Shown piece by piece: positions 50,553-59,066 of a stretch of 64,000 bases of DNA; position 1 is the stretch's first letter; each line of letters starts with the position of its first letter. The notes under the pieces were generated by a model that made no database searches, was not told where the DNA came from, and worked only from the letters and a program-made list of their open reading frames with translations. Source of the stretch: Polyangium fumosum. Its GTDB lineage: Bacteria > Myxococcota_A > Polyangia > Polyangiales > Polyangiaceae. The translations under genes were made by a program, and so were the position numbers. Where the stretch lies: contig NZ_SSMQ01000002.1 of NCBI RefSeq assembly GCF_005144585.1, forward strand, positions 124,001 to 188,000. Direction: 5' to 3'.

Positions 50553-50580
50553 ATGTGACCTCCTTCGCGGAGGTCACATG
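50553..50580 (+). promoter_or_regulatory. Hairpin burying the ribosome-binding site and start codon
   Basis: ATGTGACCTCC (50553-50563) is the perfect complement of GGAGGTCACAT (50569-50579), giving an 11-bp stem with a TTCGC loop. The right arm contains the Shine-Dalgarno GGAGG and the first two bases of the ATG at 50578. Translation of the delta-60 lipoprotein should be blocked until this stem opens. Confidence 0.85.
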
Positions 50581-53163
50581 CGTCGACATTTCTTTCTTCT
50601 TTCGTTGGTCCTCGGCGGCTTCTGCCTGCATTGCGGCGGCGGAGACGGCTCCTCTTCTTCAAGCTCCGATTCGTCGAACGTGGGCGGCTCGGGAGGCGTG
50701 GGCGCCTCCGGCGGCGGCGGCGCGGGCGCGTCGGGTGGCGGCGGCGCGGGCGGCGTGGGCGGTTCCGGGGGTTCGGGCGCCTCCGGCGGCGCGGGCGGCG
50801 GCGGCGAGGCCTTCGTCGCGCTCGACCCGAGCTTCGGCACCGACGGCCTCGCCACGGCCGCCGGGACCAAGCCGAACCCGGACTTCATCCACGCCTCCGC
50901 GCGCCAGGCGGACGGCAAGGTCCTCATCGCCGGCGGCACGTCGGACGGGTATTACGGCGAGGGGCTCCTCTTCCGCGCCAACACCGACGGCACGCTCGAC
51001 ACCTCGTTCGGCGAGGGCGGCAAGGTGCTCGCGACGACCCGGAGCCGCGCCTCGTTCCACGGCGTGATCGTCGCGCCGAACGGCGACATCCTCGCCGCGG
51101 GCATGGCGACGCCGCAGATCGGCATGAACCGCATGCTCGTCGCGCGCTTCGACGCGACCGGCAAGCCTGTCGCCTCCTTCGGCGAGGGAGGCCTCGCGCT
51201 CGGCGCCCAGGGGACAGCCTTCGCGATCGCGCTCCAGCCCGACGGCAAGATCGTCGTCGCCGGCCAGGGCGGGTGGTATTCGCCGTACAAACACCTCGTG
51301 CAGCGCTTCCTCGCCGACGGGAGCGTGGACACGACGTTCGGGGAGGCGGGCGCCGTCGAGACCCCGTTCGACAACGGATCGTTCGCCTCGGCCGTGGCCC
51401 TCACGAGCGAGGGCAAGATCGTCCTCTGCGGGAGGAACGGCAACAGCTCCGGGACGACCCTCGTGCGGCTCCTGCCGAATGGAGCGCTCGATCCGAGCTT
51501 CGACGAGGACGGCATCCTCGTGACGTCGCTCGTCGGTCCGTATCATTATGCCACCTGGACGACCGCCTCTGCCGGCTCGATCTGCGCCGTCGCGCCCGAC
51601 GGCAAGATCCTCGTGGCCGGCGGGAACGTGGACTCCACCGCGGTGCTGCGCCTCGACACGAGCGGCGCGGCCGACACGACCTACGGCGAAGGGGATGGCC
51701 TGGCGACGGTCAGCGACGCCGCCGGCGGCTCGGCCTCCGCGGAGTCGCTGCAGCTCCAGCCGGATGGCTCGGCGTTCGTCGTCTTCCGTTCGAAAAGCTC
51801 CTACGCCGTGGCGCATTTCGCCGCCGACGGGACCCTCGACGCGAATTACGGCACGGGGGGCCTCGCGCAGCTCCCCAAGCAGGGCGCGGTCCGGGATATC
51901 ACCGTGGCCCCGGATGGGAGCGTCGTGGCCGCCGGCCGCCAGACCTTCTCGACCGTCGGCGCCACGCTCACGCGGCTCGCGCCGCTCGGCGTGCCGGACA
52001 CCACGTATGGCGGCCCGGGCGGGGTCGGCACGCTGCAATCGGGCGCGACGTGGGATCTCGCCATTTCCGTGAAGCTCGGCGCGGACGGCAAGATCGTCTC
52101 GGCCGGCGCGACGGGCAACTTCACGGACCTCACGAACGCGATGATCACGCGGCACCTGCCGGACGGCACGCCGGACGCGGGCTTCGGCGCGGGCGGCGTC
52201 GTCGTGCTCGACACCCTGGTGAAAGCCGTGGACGTCGTGCTGCAACCAGACGGCAAGACGGTCGTCGCGGGCATGCCCCTCGGCTCGAGCACCCGCCGGG
52301 TCGTGCGGCTCGACGCGGCGGGCCTGCCCGATGCGAGCTTCGGCGCGAATGGCGTGGTCAACCTGCCGGATGCGACGCATGGCCAGCCGACCGCGCTCGG
52401 CCTCGACGGCGACGGGCGCGTGGTGATTGGCGGGATCGGAAACGGCCCGGGGGCGTACGGGGTCGCCTATTTCGCGAGGCTGCTCGCGACGGGCGCGCTC
52501 GATACGACGTTCGACGGCGACGGGGTGGCGATGTTTCCCCAGGTTGTGGGGCAGCTCTACGACCTCGTGGTGCTCGAAGACGGCTCGATCGTCGCCACGG
52601 GCTACAAAGACTACACCGAGGCGTTCGTGCTCCGCGTGCTCCCGACCGGCGTGCTCGACACGTCCTTCGGCGATGCGGGCGTTTCGACGGTGCCGAACAG
52701 CTACTTGTATTTGAACCGCCTTGCGCGAGAAGCGAACGGAGGGTTTCTCGCGGCGGGTGCGTTCTTCTCGCCGGGGAACATCGACAACTTCGAGGTCGGC
52801 ATCGCGCGCTTCGACGACAAGGGCGTGCGTGACATGACGTTCGGCGAGAATGGTTTCGTCAGGCAGAACGTGGCGAGCGTCCTCACCTCCGACCCCCCCG
52901 CGGTCGTGCCGCTGCCGGACGGCTCGTTCTACCTCGCGACCACGCAAGTGCTCGACCGCGAGACGATGGTGGTCTTCAAGTATTTGCCGAATGGCAAACC
53001 CGACCTGAGCTTCGGCCATGCGGGACGCGCGCTCGTCGCGGCCCCGGGGCCGTGGGGCGCGTATGACGGGCTGCTCCAGCCGGACGGCAAGCTCGTCCTC
53101 GCCGGCCGCGGATTCTCGCCGAAGGGCGGGACGGATTTCGGGCTCGTGCGAATCACGCCGTAG
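50578..53163 (+). CDS. Giant delta-60 repeat lipoprotein
   Basis: An 861-residue exported lipoprotein. The signal peptide ends in LHC (GFCLHCGGG), then about 55 residues of Ser then Gly/Ala/Ser linker (SSSSDSSNVGGSGG). The remainder is made of delta-60 repeats, roughly 50-55 residues each: a turn such as LDTSFGEGGKV or LDTTFDGDGVA followed by QPDGKIVVAG and RLLPNG. I count about 14 copies, some degenerate. Delta-60 repeats fold as beta-propeller blades, so this is probably one or two propellers on the cell surface, binding proteins or polysaccharides. Aspartates in the turns may bind calcium. Expression is likely limited by the start-codon hairpin. Confidence 0.92.
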   Translation: MRRHFFLLSLVLGGFCLHCGGGDGSSSSSSDSSNVGGSGGVGASGGGGAGASGGGGAGGVGGSGGSGASGGAGGGGEAFVALDPSFGTDGLATAAGTKPNPDFIHASARQADGKVLIAGGTSDGYYGEGLLFRANTDGTLDTSFGEGGKVLATTRSRASFHGVIVAPNGDILAAGMATPQIGMNRMLVARFDATGKPVASFGEGGLALGAQGTAFAIALQPDGKIVVAGQGGWYSPYKHLVQRFLADGSVDTTFGEAGAVETPFDNGSFASAVALTSEGKIVLCGRNGNSSGTTLVRLLPNGALDPSFDEDGILVTSLVGPYHYATWTTASAGSICAVAPDGKILVAGGNVDSTAVLRLDTSGAADTTYGEGDGLATVSDAAGGSASAESLQLQPDGSAFVVFRSKSSYAVAHFAADGTLDANYGTGGLAQLPKQGAVRDITVAPDGSVVAAGRQTFSTVGATLTRLAPLGVPDTTYGGPGGVGTLQSGATWDLAISVKLGADGKIVSAGATGNFTDLTNAMITRHLPDGTPDAGFGAGGVVVLDTLVKAVDVVLQPDGKTVVAGMPLGSSTRRVVRLDAAGLPDASFGANGVVNLPDATHGQPTALGLDGDGRVVIGGIGNGPGAYGVAYFARLLATGALDTTFDGDGVAMFPQVVGQLYDLVVLEDGSIVATGYKDYTEAFVLRVLPTGVLDTSFGDAGVSTVPNSYLYLNRLAREANGGFLAAGAFFSPGNIDNFEVGIARFDDKGVRDMTFGENGFVRQNVASVLTSDPPAVVPLPDGSFYLATTQVLDRETMVVFKYLPNGKPDLSFGHAGRALVAAPGPWGAYDGLLQPDGKLVLAGRGFSPKGGTDFGLVRITP

Positions 53164-53179
53164 GGCGGGTGGAACGCGG

Positions 53180-53206
53180 CGCCGGGCGCGGGGGGCGCGC
53201 CCGGCG
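53180..53206. terminator. GC-rich hairpin between convergent genes
   Basis: CGCCGGGCGCG and its perfect complement form an 11-bp stem around GGGGG, between the delta-60 gene and the convergent small membrane-protein gene. No T-run follows, but position and strength suit a bidirectional transcription stop. Confidence 0.55.
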
Positions 53207-53232
53207 GCGTGGCATCTCGGTCCACGCGACGA

Positions 53233-53646
53233 CTATTCGACCTTCTCCACCACGAACCGCATGACGCCGCCCGACCCGCGCTCCTGCACTTCCCGTCCGG
53301 TCACCTTCACGGTCGTGCGGCCGCCCAGATCGAGCTTCTGGGGATCGAAATAGACCGAGCGCGAGCCCGAAGGGTCCGTCAGCACCACCTCGTCGAGCTC
53401 GACGGAGCCGAGCTGCTTGGCGTTGAGGTCCTTGTTCACCTGGTCGATCGCCTTCACGCTTCCGGTCACGATGCAGATGTTGCCGTTGTTGAAGGTCTCC
53501 TTCACCGTGCACGGCATCCTCGACGGGCGCAGAAGCCATACCACGCCCCCCGCGATGGCGAGCATCACCACGAGGATCACGTACTGAACCGGCTTCGGGA
53601 GCGGTTTCACGGCGGGCAGCGTACCTTCGGGCGGGGGCGTCGACAT
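53233..53646 (-). CDS. Single-pass membrane protein of unknown function
   Basis: A 137-residue protein. A short cytoplasmic Pro-rich N-terminus (MSTPPPEGTLPAVKPLP) precedes one transmembrane segment (about residues 20-41: VQYVILVVMLAIAGGVVWLL). The outer part (about 95 residues) is beta-rich with a Cys pair (MPCTVKETFNNGNIC). It contains SVKAIDQVNKDLNAKQLGS and ends VMRFVVEKVE. No conserved family comes to mind. It is transcribed towards the delta-60 gene. Confidence 0.7.
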   Translation of the reverse strand: MSTPPPEGTLPAVKPLPKPVQYVILVVMLAIAGGVVWLLRPSRMPCTVKETFNNGNICIVTGSVKAIDQVNKDLNAKQLGSVELDEVVLTDPSGSRSVYFDPQKLDLGGRTTVKVTGREVQERGSGGVMRFVVEKVE

Positions 53647-53770
53647 CGGCCCAGGTTTGGATCGGAATTTCCTGACGCACCAGCCCCATTTGCGCGCTCA
53701 CCGAGCAGGCCGGCGAGGTTCAGAGCGGATTTCGGGCGCGTGTGATTCGCGCCGTAGTACCCTCCGGGGC

Positions 53771-54859
53771 GTGCTCTCGCCCCACGAAGCCAGGCTCGGC
53801 GCGGCGCCGGCCATCTTCGACATGGATATCGGCACGGATCCGGACGATACGTGCGTTGCGGCGATGCTCGCCGCTCGGCCCGCACGCTTCCAGCCTGCCC
53901 TGCTCGTCACGAGCGACGAGACCCACGAACAAGGCCGCGCGCGTTTCCTCGCGGGGCTGCTGCGCGCCGCGGGGGTCGATCTTCCCGTCGCCGCGGGGCT
54001 ACCGAGCCTACGCCGTCGCGCCTCGTGCCTCGTGGAGGAGGCGGGGCTCGCGCGCGACGACGTGCCTTTCTCGCGCGACGCGGTCGGGGAGATCGTCCGT
54101 GTGCTCGATACGCATCCGCGGGTCGATTACGTGGGGCTCGGGCCGCTGACGAACCTCGACGCGGCGCTCTTGCGGAGGCCGGATCTCGCGGCGCGGGTGC
54201 GGCTCTTTCAAATGGGCCCGGCGCTCGCGGGGGCGTACCGGCGGGAAGCCGCGCAATACAATGCCCGCCTCGACCCTGGGGCGTTTGCGCGTGTGCTTGG
54301 GCAGGTGGAGGCGCCGCGGCTCTTGTTCAGCCATTCGAGCTGGGGGAGCTTCGGTGAGGGGATGCGGCAAAAGCTCGGGGTGTATCCGGACGATCCGCTC
54401 GCGGGTGCTTTGAGGAAAGCGCATCCGGCAGCGAGGATGTTCGTGCGGCATCTGGAGGCGTGGGTCGAGACGGGGAAGGATTGTTCGATCATGCACGACC
54501 CGCTCACGGTGCTGTCGGCGGCGCTGCCGGGGCTCGTGGATTTCGAGGAGGTCTCGCTCGTGCTGCGCGAGGACGGCTGGGTGGCGCTCACGGAAGCGGC
54601 GCATGGGGCGCTCGGGGCGAGGGCGCCGGCGCGCGGGAAGGTGATTGCGGGGGTTTTGGCGGGGCCATGGGCGCCCGTCGAGGGTCGGACGATCGAGGCG
54701 CGGATGTCGCTCGATACGGACGACGAGGCGGCCCGGCGAGCGATCGCGGAGGCGTTGCTCGGGGAGGAAGGGGCGCGGGTCGCGGAGGCTTGGGGGACGT
54801 GGAATCGGGGAGGTGGGACGTCGATGACGGGGGAGCGGGGTTCGATCTCGAAGGCGTGA
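53771..54859 (+). CDS. Inosine/uridine-preferring nucleoside hydrolase family protein
   Basis: A 362-residue protein with a GTG start giving MLSPHEARLG; the frame is open farther upstream over a divergent gene. The family hallmark is FDMDIGTDPDD near the N-terminus (residues about 15-25), where the Asp cluster binds the catalytic calcium. YVGLGPLTNLDAAL and CSIMHDPLTVLSA (second Asp-Pro motif) complete the site. Nucleoside hydrolases split nucleosides into base plus ribose for salvage. The substrate residues are not all conserved, so the exact nucleoside, or another N-glycosyl compound, is unclear. The last 15 residues look unstructured. Confidence 0.88.
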   Translation: MLSPHEARLGAAPAIFDMDIGTDPDDTCVAAMLAARPARFQPALLVTSDETHEQGRARFLAGLLRAAGVDLPVAAGLPSLRRRASCLVEEAGLARDDVPFSRDAVGEIVRVLDTHPRVDYVGLGPLTNLDAALLRRPDLAARVRLFQMGPALAGAYRREAAQYNARLDPGAFARVLGQVEAPRLLFSHSSWGSFGEGMRQKLGVYPDDPLAGALRKAHPAARMFVRHLEAWVETGKDCSIMHDPLTVLSAALPGLVDFEEVSLVLREDGWVALTEAAHGALGARAPARGKVIAGVLAGPWAPVEGRTIEARMSLDTDDEAARRAIAEALLGEEGARVAEAWGTWNRGGGTSMTGERGSISKA

Positions 54860-55042
54860 GCCTTCGATCACAGGTAATCCCGTAATTACGCCAGTCACGG
54901 TTCACGACGGCAGTCTGATCGGCCCGCCGAGCCCCGGTCGACGTCGCTCCCCATCTCCCTCTGAACACGCGTGCTCGGACCACTTTCGTCCTACCTCACG
55001 ATGGCACGCTTCATTTCACCGATCTCGTCGACAGCCGACCAT

Positions 55043-57286
55043 TTAACGCGATGTCCGAACCTGGATACGCGTCTGCGGCTGGATCGGTACCAGGACGTTG
55101 GCATAGGTACGCACGACGCGATCGTAGAGGTCGGTCACCTTGGGAGCCTTGAGCCCGACGACGAATGCGTACGGGATAGGCTGGGGGGCGGTGGCTTTCA
55201 TGCCGCTCTCGCGGTGATGGTAGTAGATGTCGAACAGCGGCGCCGACAATGAGCGTGCACGGAACGTCGCCTGGCTACGTAAACAGGGCTCCCACTTGTG
55301 CCCATCCTCGCGGAGTACCAGCTCAGGCTCACCGTAAAGCAGCGACTCAGAGAAAAACGCGCGCGTCTTCGCGTGCGTCGTCATCGTTCCGTCCGACCGC
55401 TTGCTGTACTTGCCGCTATGAGGCCGGAACGTGACCTCGAGCCCGCTCCGTGTGTACGCGCTTGGGTGCTCCGGGTCGACTTCGGGCGCAATGACGAGGG
55501 TGGCGGAGACGGTGACCTCGCCGGTGAGGGGAGTTTGGGGCATTGGGATCGGGGCCCGCAGATGCTCTCCGACGGGCAATTGGCCTTGGAACACCACAAG
55601 CGCCTCATCGTCGTCGCACGTGATCAGGCGCAGTGGATCCGACTCGATTCTGCCCCAACCAACCTCCTTCCAATCGTGCCCGTCCTCGATCTCTGCACGA
55701 TGAATCAATAGCGCGCGGATAGCGAGGGGAGAGAGGCGTTGCCCAAGTTGGGCCCGCACTGCTGCGGCAGAACGAAGCGCATACGGGGCAGCGTAGCTCG
55801 TACCCGATTCCTGGCCGCCCACCAACGTTGGCGTGAGCACGCCGAAATGCTCGAACGGCGAACCACCGAAAGCAATGCCATCCGGCTTCACGACCCCTGG
55901 GCAGCGCCCCGGACCGACGCAGCTATAGGACGCTCGCTGCCAGCCCGATGCACTACGGTCAGCCGCGCCCACGGACAACACGTTTACACCATCGGCGGGC
56001 GGCTGAATTCGATTCAGCTTTGCAGCGGGGTCGCGCTCGCCATCGTTACCGGCGGCGACAGTGGCCACGCAGCGACCGTGCGCAAAGCGCTTGTCAAGAG
56101 CTGCGGTCCAAAGCGTCACTTCGTCATCATCGACCGCGAGCGCGGGCCCGAGGCTCACGTTCACCAAGGTGTAGAGTCCGAGATTTCTATCGAGATGATC
56201 AACAATGCGATCGAGAACATCGAAGTAGTCGGTGTCATTCCCCGCGCCGGTCTTCTCGTCCAAAACGCGCACATGGTCGACCGTACACAGAGGGACGGCC
56301 GGCGTCTGACCTGAGCGAAGTGGGCCAAAGAGGAATGCAGTCGTAACGCCGAGCCCGTGCTCCTCGAAGGCTGGCGCTGCCTTTCCGATCCCGGGCGGAA
56401 CGATTAGATTAACCCAGGGCTTCAATGCTGCCTGGGCCTGGGCGGGAAGGCCGCCGTCGAAGATCACGGCGCGCATCTTCGCGTCGACAGGTCCTTCGGT
56501 CGGAAGCGTCACAGCGAACCCTGACACCCCCCGCAACACCGAGGGCCGAAAAGGCCGAAGCGATGGCATTCCGCGCGCGACGCGAACGAACGAAAAGCGG
56601 GCGATCTCCTCAGCCTTCTTGGGATCGACGCGTACAGGCATGAACGTTAGACCCCGCACGTCTCGCCGTCGAGCAATCAAGGGCTCCGCCCCATGAGCCT
56701 GCGCATACTGGATGAAGGCCAGTACCACGTCTTCGGCACCCGAGTTGTGGAGGACTACCTCAAGCACCGTACGGTCGTCGTCGGGAATGGAGCGAAGCTT
56801 CGTCTTGGCTTCAAACGCGGTGAGATCCTCGATGTGGCTCAGGTCGTCCGCGCCGCGAGTATCTGGCCGCCATCGCCTCACGGTGTTGGCCCAGCGCTCG
56901 AATGCGGTCTTCGCTCCGGCAACGAAGATGTCCTCCGTCACGCCAAATTCGCCGTGCTTTTGAACGCCCCACTGCTCAGGCTTCACGGTACGCGACCGAC
57001 TTCCTACGGCGCGAAGGCCCACGGCCGAGAACAGTTCGGACGGGAAGTCACTCTTTGATAGGTACCGCGGATGCAGAGTTACGACGGCGACCGCCTCGCC
57101 GCGCGGACATGCGTCTTCCGGAAGTTTCGCGATCTCCGCCTCGGCCGTCTGGAGTCGATCGGCGATGCGCGCCTTAGCAGTTGGGAAGTCGTAGGGAGGA
57201 TTCTTTGTTCCGCCAGCCTTCTTGATCGTCACCTTCTGTGCGAGCCGCTCGCCCTGGCCAAGAAGGAAGTTGTGTTCGCGTGCCAT
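55043..57286 (-). CDS. ietS: Subtilisin-like (S8) protease of an IetAS-type anti-phage/anti-plasmid system
   Basis: A 747-residue S8 protease without signal peptide, so cytoplasmic. The N-terminal 260 residues are a non-peptidase region that probably serves recognition or inhibition. The protease core has the complete triad: Asp277 (VIFDGGL), His310 (EEHGLG), Ser497 (SGTSYAAP), and the oxyanion Asn414 (AAGNDG). A C-terminal beta-rich region follows. The ATG overlaps the ATPase stop by one base (TAATG) and its Shine-Dalgarno AAGGAGG lies in the ATPase coding sequence, so translation is coupled. The pairing with the next gene matches IetAS, known from Agrobacterium as a plasmid-blocking pair and listed among tested anti-phage systems. 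Confidence 0.85.
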   Translation of the reverse strand: MAREHNFLLGQGERLAQKVTIKKAGGTKNPPYDFPTAKARIADRLQTAEAEIAKLPEDACPRGEAVAVVTLHPRYLSKSDFPSELFSAVGLRAVGSRSRTVKPEQWGVQKHGEFGVTEDIFVAGAKTAFERWANTVRRWRPDTRGADDLSHIEDLTAFEAKTKLRSIPDDDRTVLEVVLHNSGAEDVVLAFIQYAQAHGAEPLIARRRDVRGLTFMPVRVDPKKAEEIARFSFVRVARGMPSLRPFRPSVLRGVSGFAVTLPTEGPVDAKMRAVIFDGGLPAQAQAALKPWVNLIVPPGIGKAAPAFEEHGLGVTTAFLFGPLRSGQTPAVPLCTVDHVRVLDEKTGAGNDTDYFDVLDRIVDHLDRNLGLYTLVNVSLGPALAVDDDEVTLWTAALDKRFAHGRCVATVAAGNDGERDPAAKLNRIQPPADGVNVLSVGAADRSASGWQRASYSCVGPGRCPGVVKPDGIAFGGSPFEHFGVLTPTLVGGQESGTSYAAPYALRSAAAVRAQLGQRLSPLAIRALLIHRAEIEDGHDWKEVGWGRIESDPLRLITCDDDEALVVFQGQLPVGEHLRAPIPMPQTPLTGEVTVSATLVIAPEVDPEHPSAYTRSGLEVTFRPHSGKYSKRSDGTMTTHAKTRAFFSESLLYGEPELVLREDGHKWEPCLRSQATFRARSLSAPLFDIYYHHRESGMKATAPQPIPYAFVVGLKAPKVTDLYDRVVRTYANVLVPIQPQTRIQVRTSR

Positions 57287-58410
57287 TACTCTTGAGCCTC
57301 CTTGTGATTACCTACTGGCCGTCGCGTCTTCGAGCCGCCGAGGTGCTTTCGAATCGTGTCGCGCGAAAGCCCGGTGAGCGCCGAAATCTCGCGCTGCGAG
57401 CGACCGGCGGTCGTAAGCTCAGAGGCGACCCGCAGCTTGACCTCCAGATCGGCACTCTGCGCGAGCTCGCCGAGGACCTCTGCGATCGTTTCAGAAAACT
57501 GAACTTGGCGCACTATAGCTGCGCGCTTGGCGGAAGTTACGACCCGAACGACATTGTCGAAGGAACGACCGTGGAGAAGCGCGGCCAGAATGTCTAGGTT
57601 CGGTTTCGAGATCCCTTTGTCACCCACGAGACGGACGACCAGATCGCGGATGCCCTGAACCGACGGCGGAGGGAAATCGACAATGCGATCGAATCGTCGC
57701 CACACCGCTGGATCGAGAAGCTCTGGATGGTTCGTCGCTGCGATGAGCACGCCGGCTTCTGGCCAATCATCAACCGCCTGCAGAAGGACAGTGACCAGCC
57801 GCTTGAGTTCGCCCACCTCAGTGGCGTCGTCCCTCCGCTTCGCAATGGCGTCGAATTCGTCGAGCAACAACACCGCAGGCGCTCTGCGCGCGAAGTCCAG
57901 CACGACGCGGATGTTGTTCCCGGTGCGCCCGAGGAAGCTGCTCATCACCGCCGCGAGATCGAGCGTCAGGAGCGGGCGGCGTAGTTGGACGGCGAGCCAG
58001 CGCGCGGCAAGCGTCTTGCCAACACCAGGTGGCCCGACGAACAGGAGTGACCGGGTCGGCGCTATGCCAGCATCAACGAGCCGGTCGATTCGTTCACGCT
58101 CGTGGAGGACTGCTTCTAACTCCTTGCGTACGGCGGGAGGCCAGATCGGCTCGATCGGCAGGTGCGGCGTTGGTTCACGTCGAAGGAGTTCCAGCCGGCT
58201 ATCGAGGTCCACGGGCAGGGGCTGCGGCTCAAGTGCGCGAGCGGGACTGGCCGAGGCGGTGCGAAGGATCGTCTGGGCAGCCTCGGCAAGATCGGGGCGA
58301 CGATCAGCGATGACGCGGAGCAGGCGTCGTGCCAAGGCGGCGACGTCGTCCACCTTTCCACCCAGGCTCAACCGAACGAGGTGGACTACATCTCTTTCGA
58401 AATCACTCAT
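57286..58410 (-). CDS. ietA: AAA ATPase of an IetAS-type system, with C-terminal helix-turn-helix
   Basis: A 374-residue AAA protein starting at MSDFERD. An N-terminal helical part (about 1-85) is followed by the AAA module: Walker A GPPGVGKT (126-133), Walker B LLLDEFDAI (181-189), sensor Asn227, and the arginine-finger region RRF at 238-240. The C-terminal 50 residues contain a helix-turn-helix-like unit (AGRSQREISALTGLSRDTIR, about 335-354), suggesting DNA binding or autoregulation. IetA-type ATPases regulate or deliver substrates to the partner protease. The start is preceded by GGTGGG. The open frame continues upstream only because of the repeat array. Confidence 0.85.
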   Translation of the reverse strand: MSDFERDVVHLVRLSLGGKVDDVAALARRLLRVIADRRPDLAEAAQTILRTASASPARALEPQPLPVDLDSRLELLRREPTPHLPIEPIWPPAVRKELEAVLHERERIDRLVDAGIAPTRSLLFVGPPGVGKTLAARWLAVQLRRPLLTLDLAAVMSSFLGRTGNNIRVVLDFARRAPAVLLLDEFDAIAKRRDDATEVGELKRLVTVLLQAVDDWPEAGVLIAATNHPELLDPAVWRRFDRIVDFPPPSVQGIRDLVVRLVGDKGISKPNLDILAALLHGRSFDNVVRVVTSAKRAAIVRQVQFSETIAEVLGELAQSADLEVKLRVASELTTAGRSQREISALTGLSRDTIRKHLGGSKTRRPVGNHKEAQE

Positions 58411-58615
58411 TTGGCCCACCGATGAGTCTTCATCATCTCCGGGGCTTGTAGCACGAGTGGACCAGACATGGCAAGACGGTCGTAACATCGGCCATGCTGA
58501 ACGTTCGACCTGTCTGCATGCTGATGCGAGCCGTGGACGACAACTGTCACGGGTCGGCCCGACTAGTCCACTCCCTCCGGCGATGAGATGGGAAATGGCG
58601 GACGCCGCAAGAGCG

Positions 58616-59024
58616 CCTCGATCTCGACCTCTCCGACTTCGATCTCGACCTCCTGGACTTCGATCTCGGAGTCCGAGGACTTCGATCACGAGCTCGCCGA
58701 CTTCGATCACAGAGTCCTTGGTCTTCGATCACGGGCTCGCCGACTTCGATCACGGAGTCCTTGGTCTTCGATCACGAACTCGCCGGCTTCGATCACGGAC
58801 TCCTCGGTCTTCGATCACGGAGTCCTTGGTCTTCGATCACGAACTCGCCGGCTTCGATCACGGACTCCTTGGTCTTCGATCACGAACTCGCCGGCTTCGA
58901 TCACGGACTCCTCGGTCTTCGATCACGAACTCGCCGGCTTCGATCACGGACTCCTCGGTCTTCGATCACGAACTCGCCGGCTTCGATCACGGACTCCTCG
59001 GTCTTCGATCACGAGGTCGTGGCC
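58616..59024. repeat. Minisatellite: about 19 units alternating 21 and 22 bp
   Basis: Nineteen head-to-tail units. A 21-bp type beginning CTTCGATCACGAACTCGCC alternates with a 22-bp type beginning CTTCGATCACGGACTCCT, so the true period is 43 bp. Alternation breaks once, at 58787-58830, where two 22-bp units are adjacent. The leftmost units (58616-58679) are degenerate (GATCTC instead of GATCAC). Each 21-bp unit contains the dyad TTCG-ATCA-CGAA. Because 43 is not a multiple of 3, three frames are translated in turn without stops; this is not evidence of coding. The array ends 205 bp before the ietA start codon and 43 bp before the rightward lipoprotein start. Confidence 0.95.
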
Positions 59025-59066
59025 CTTCGTCGACGAGCTCCCGGGCATCGGGCGTATGATTTGGGC

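Noticed and set aside
53657-53770. Longer N-terminus for the nucleoside hydrolase
   Set aside because: The upstream codons are Arg/His-rich and have no start context; the family motif is near the N-terminus when GTG 53771 is used.
58616-59024. CRISPR array
   Set aside because: Units are contiguous with no unique spacers and no cas genes are present.
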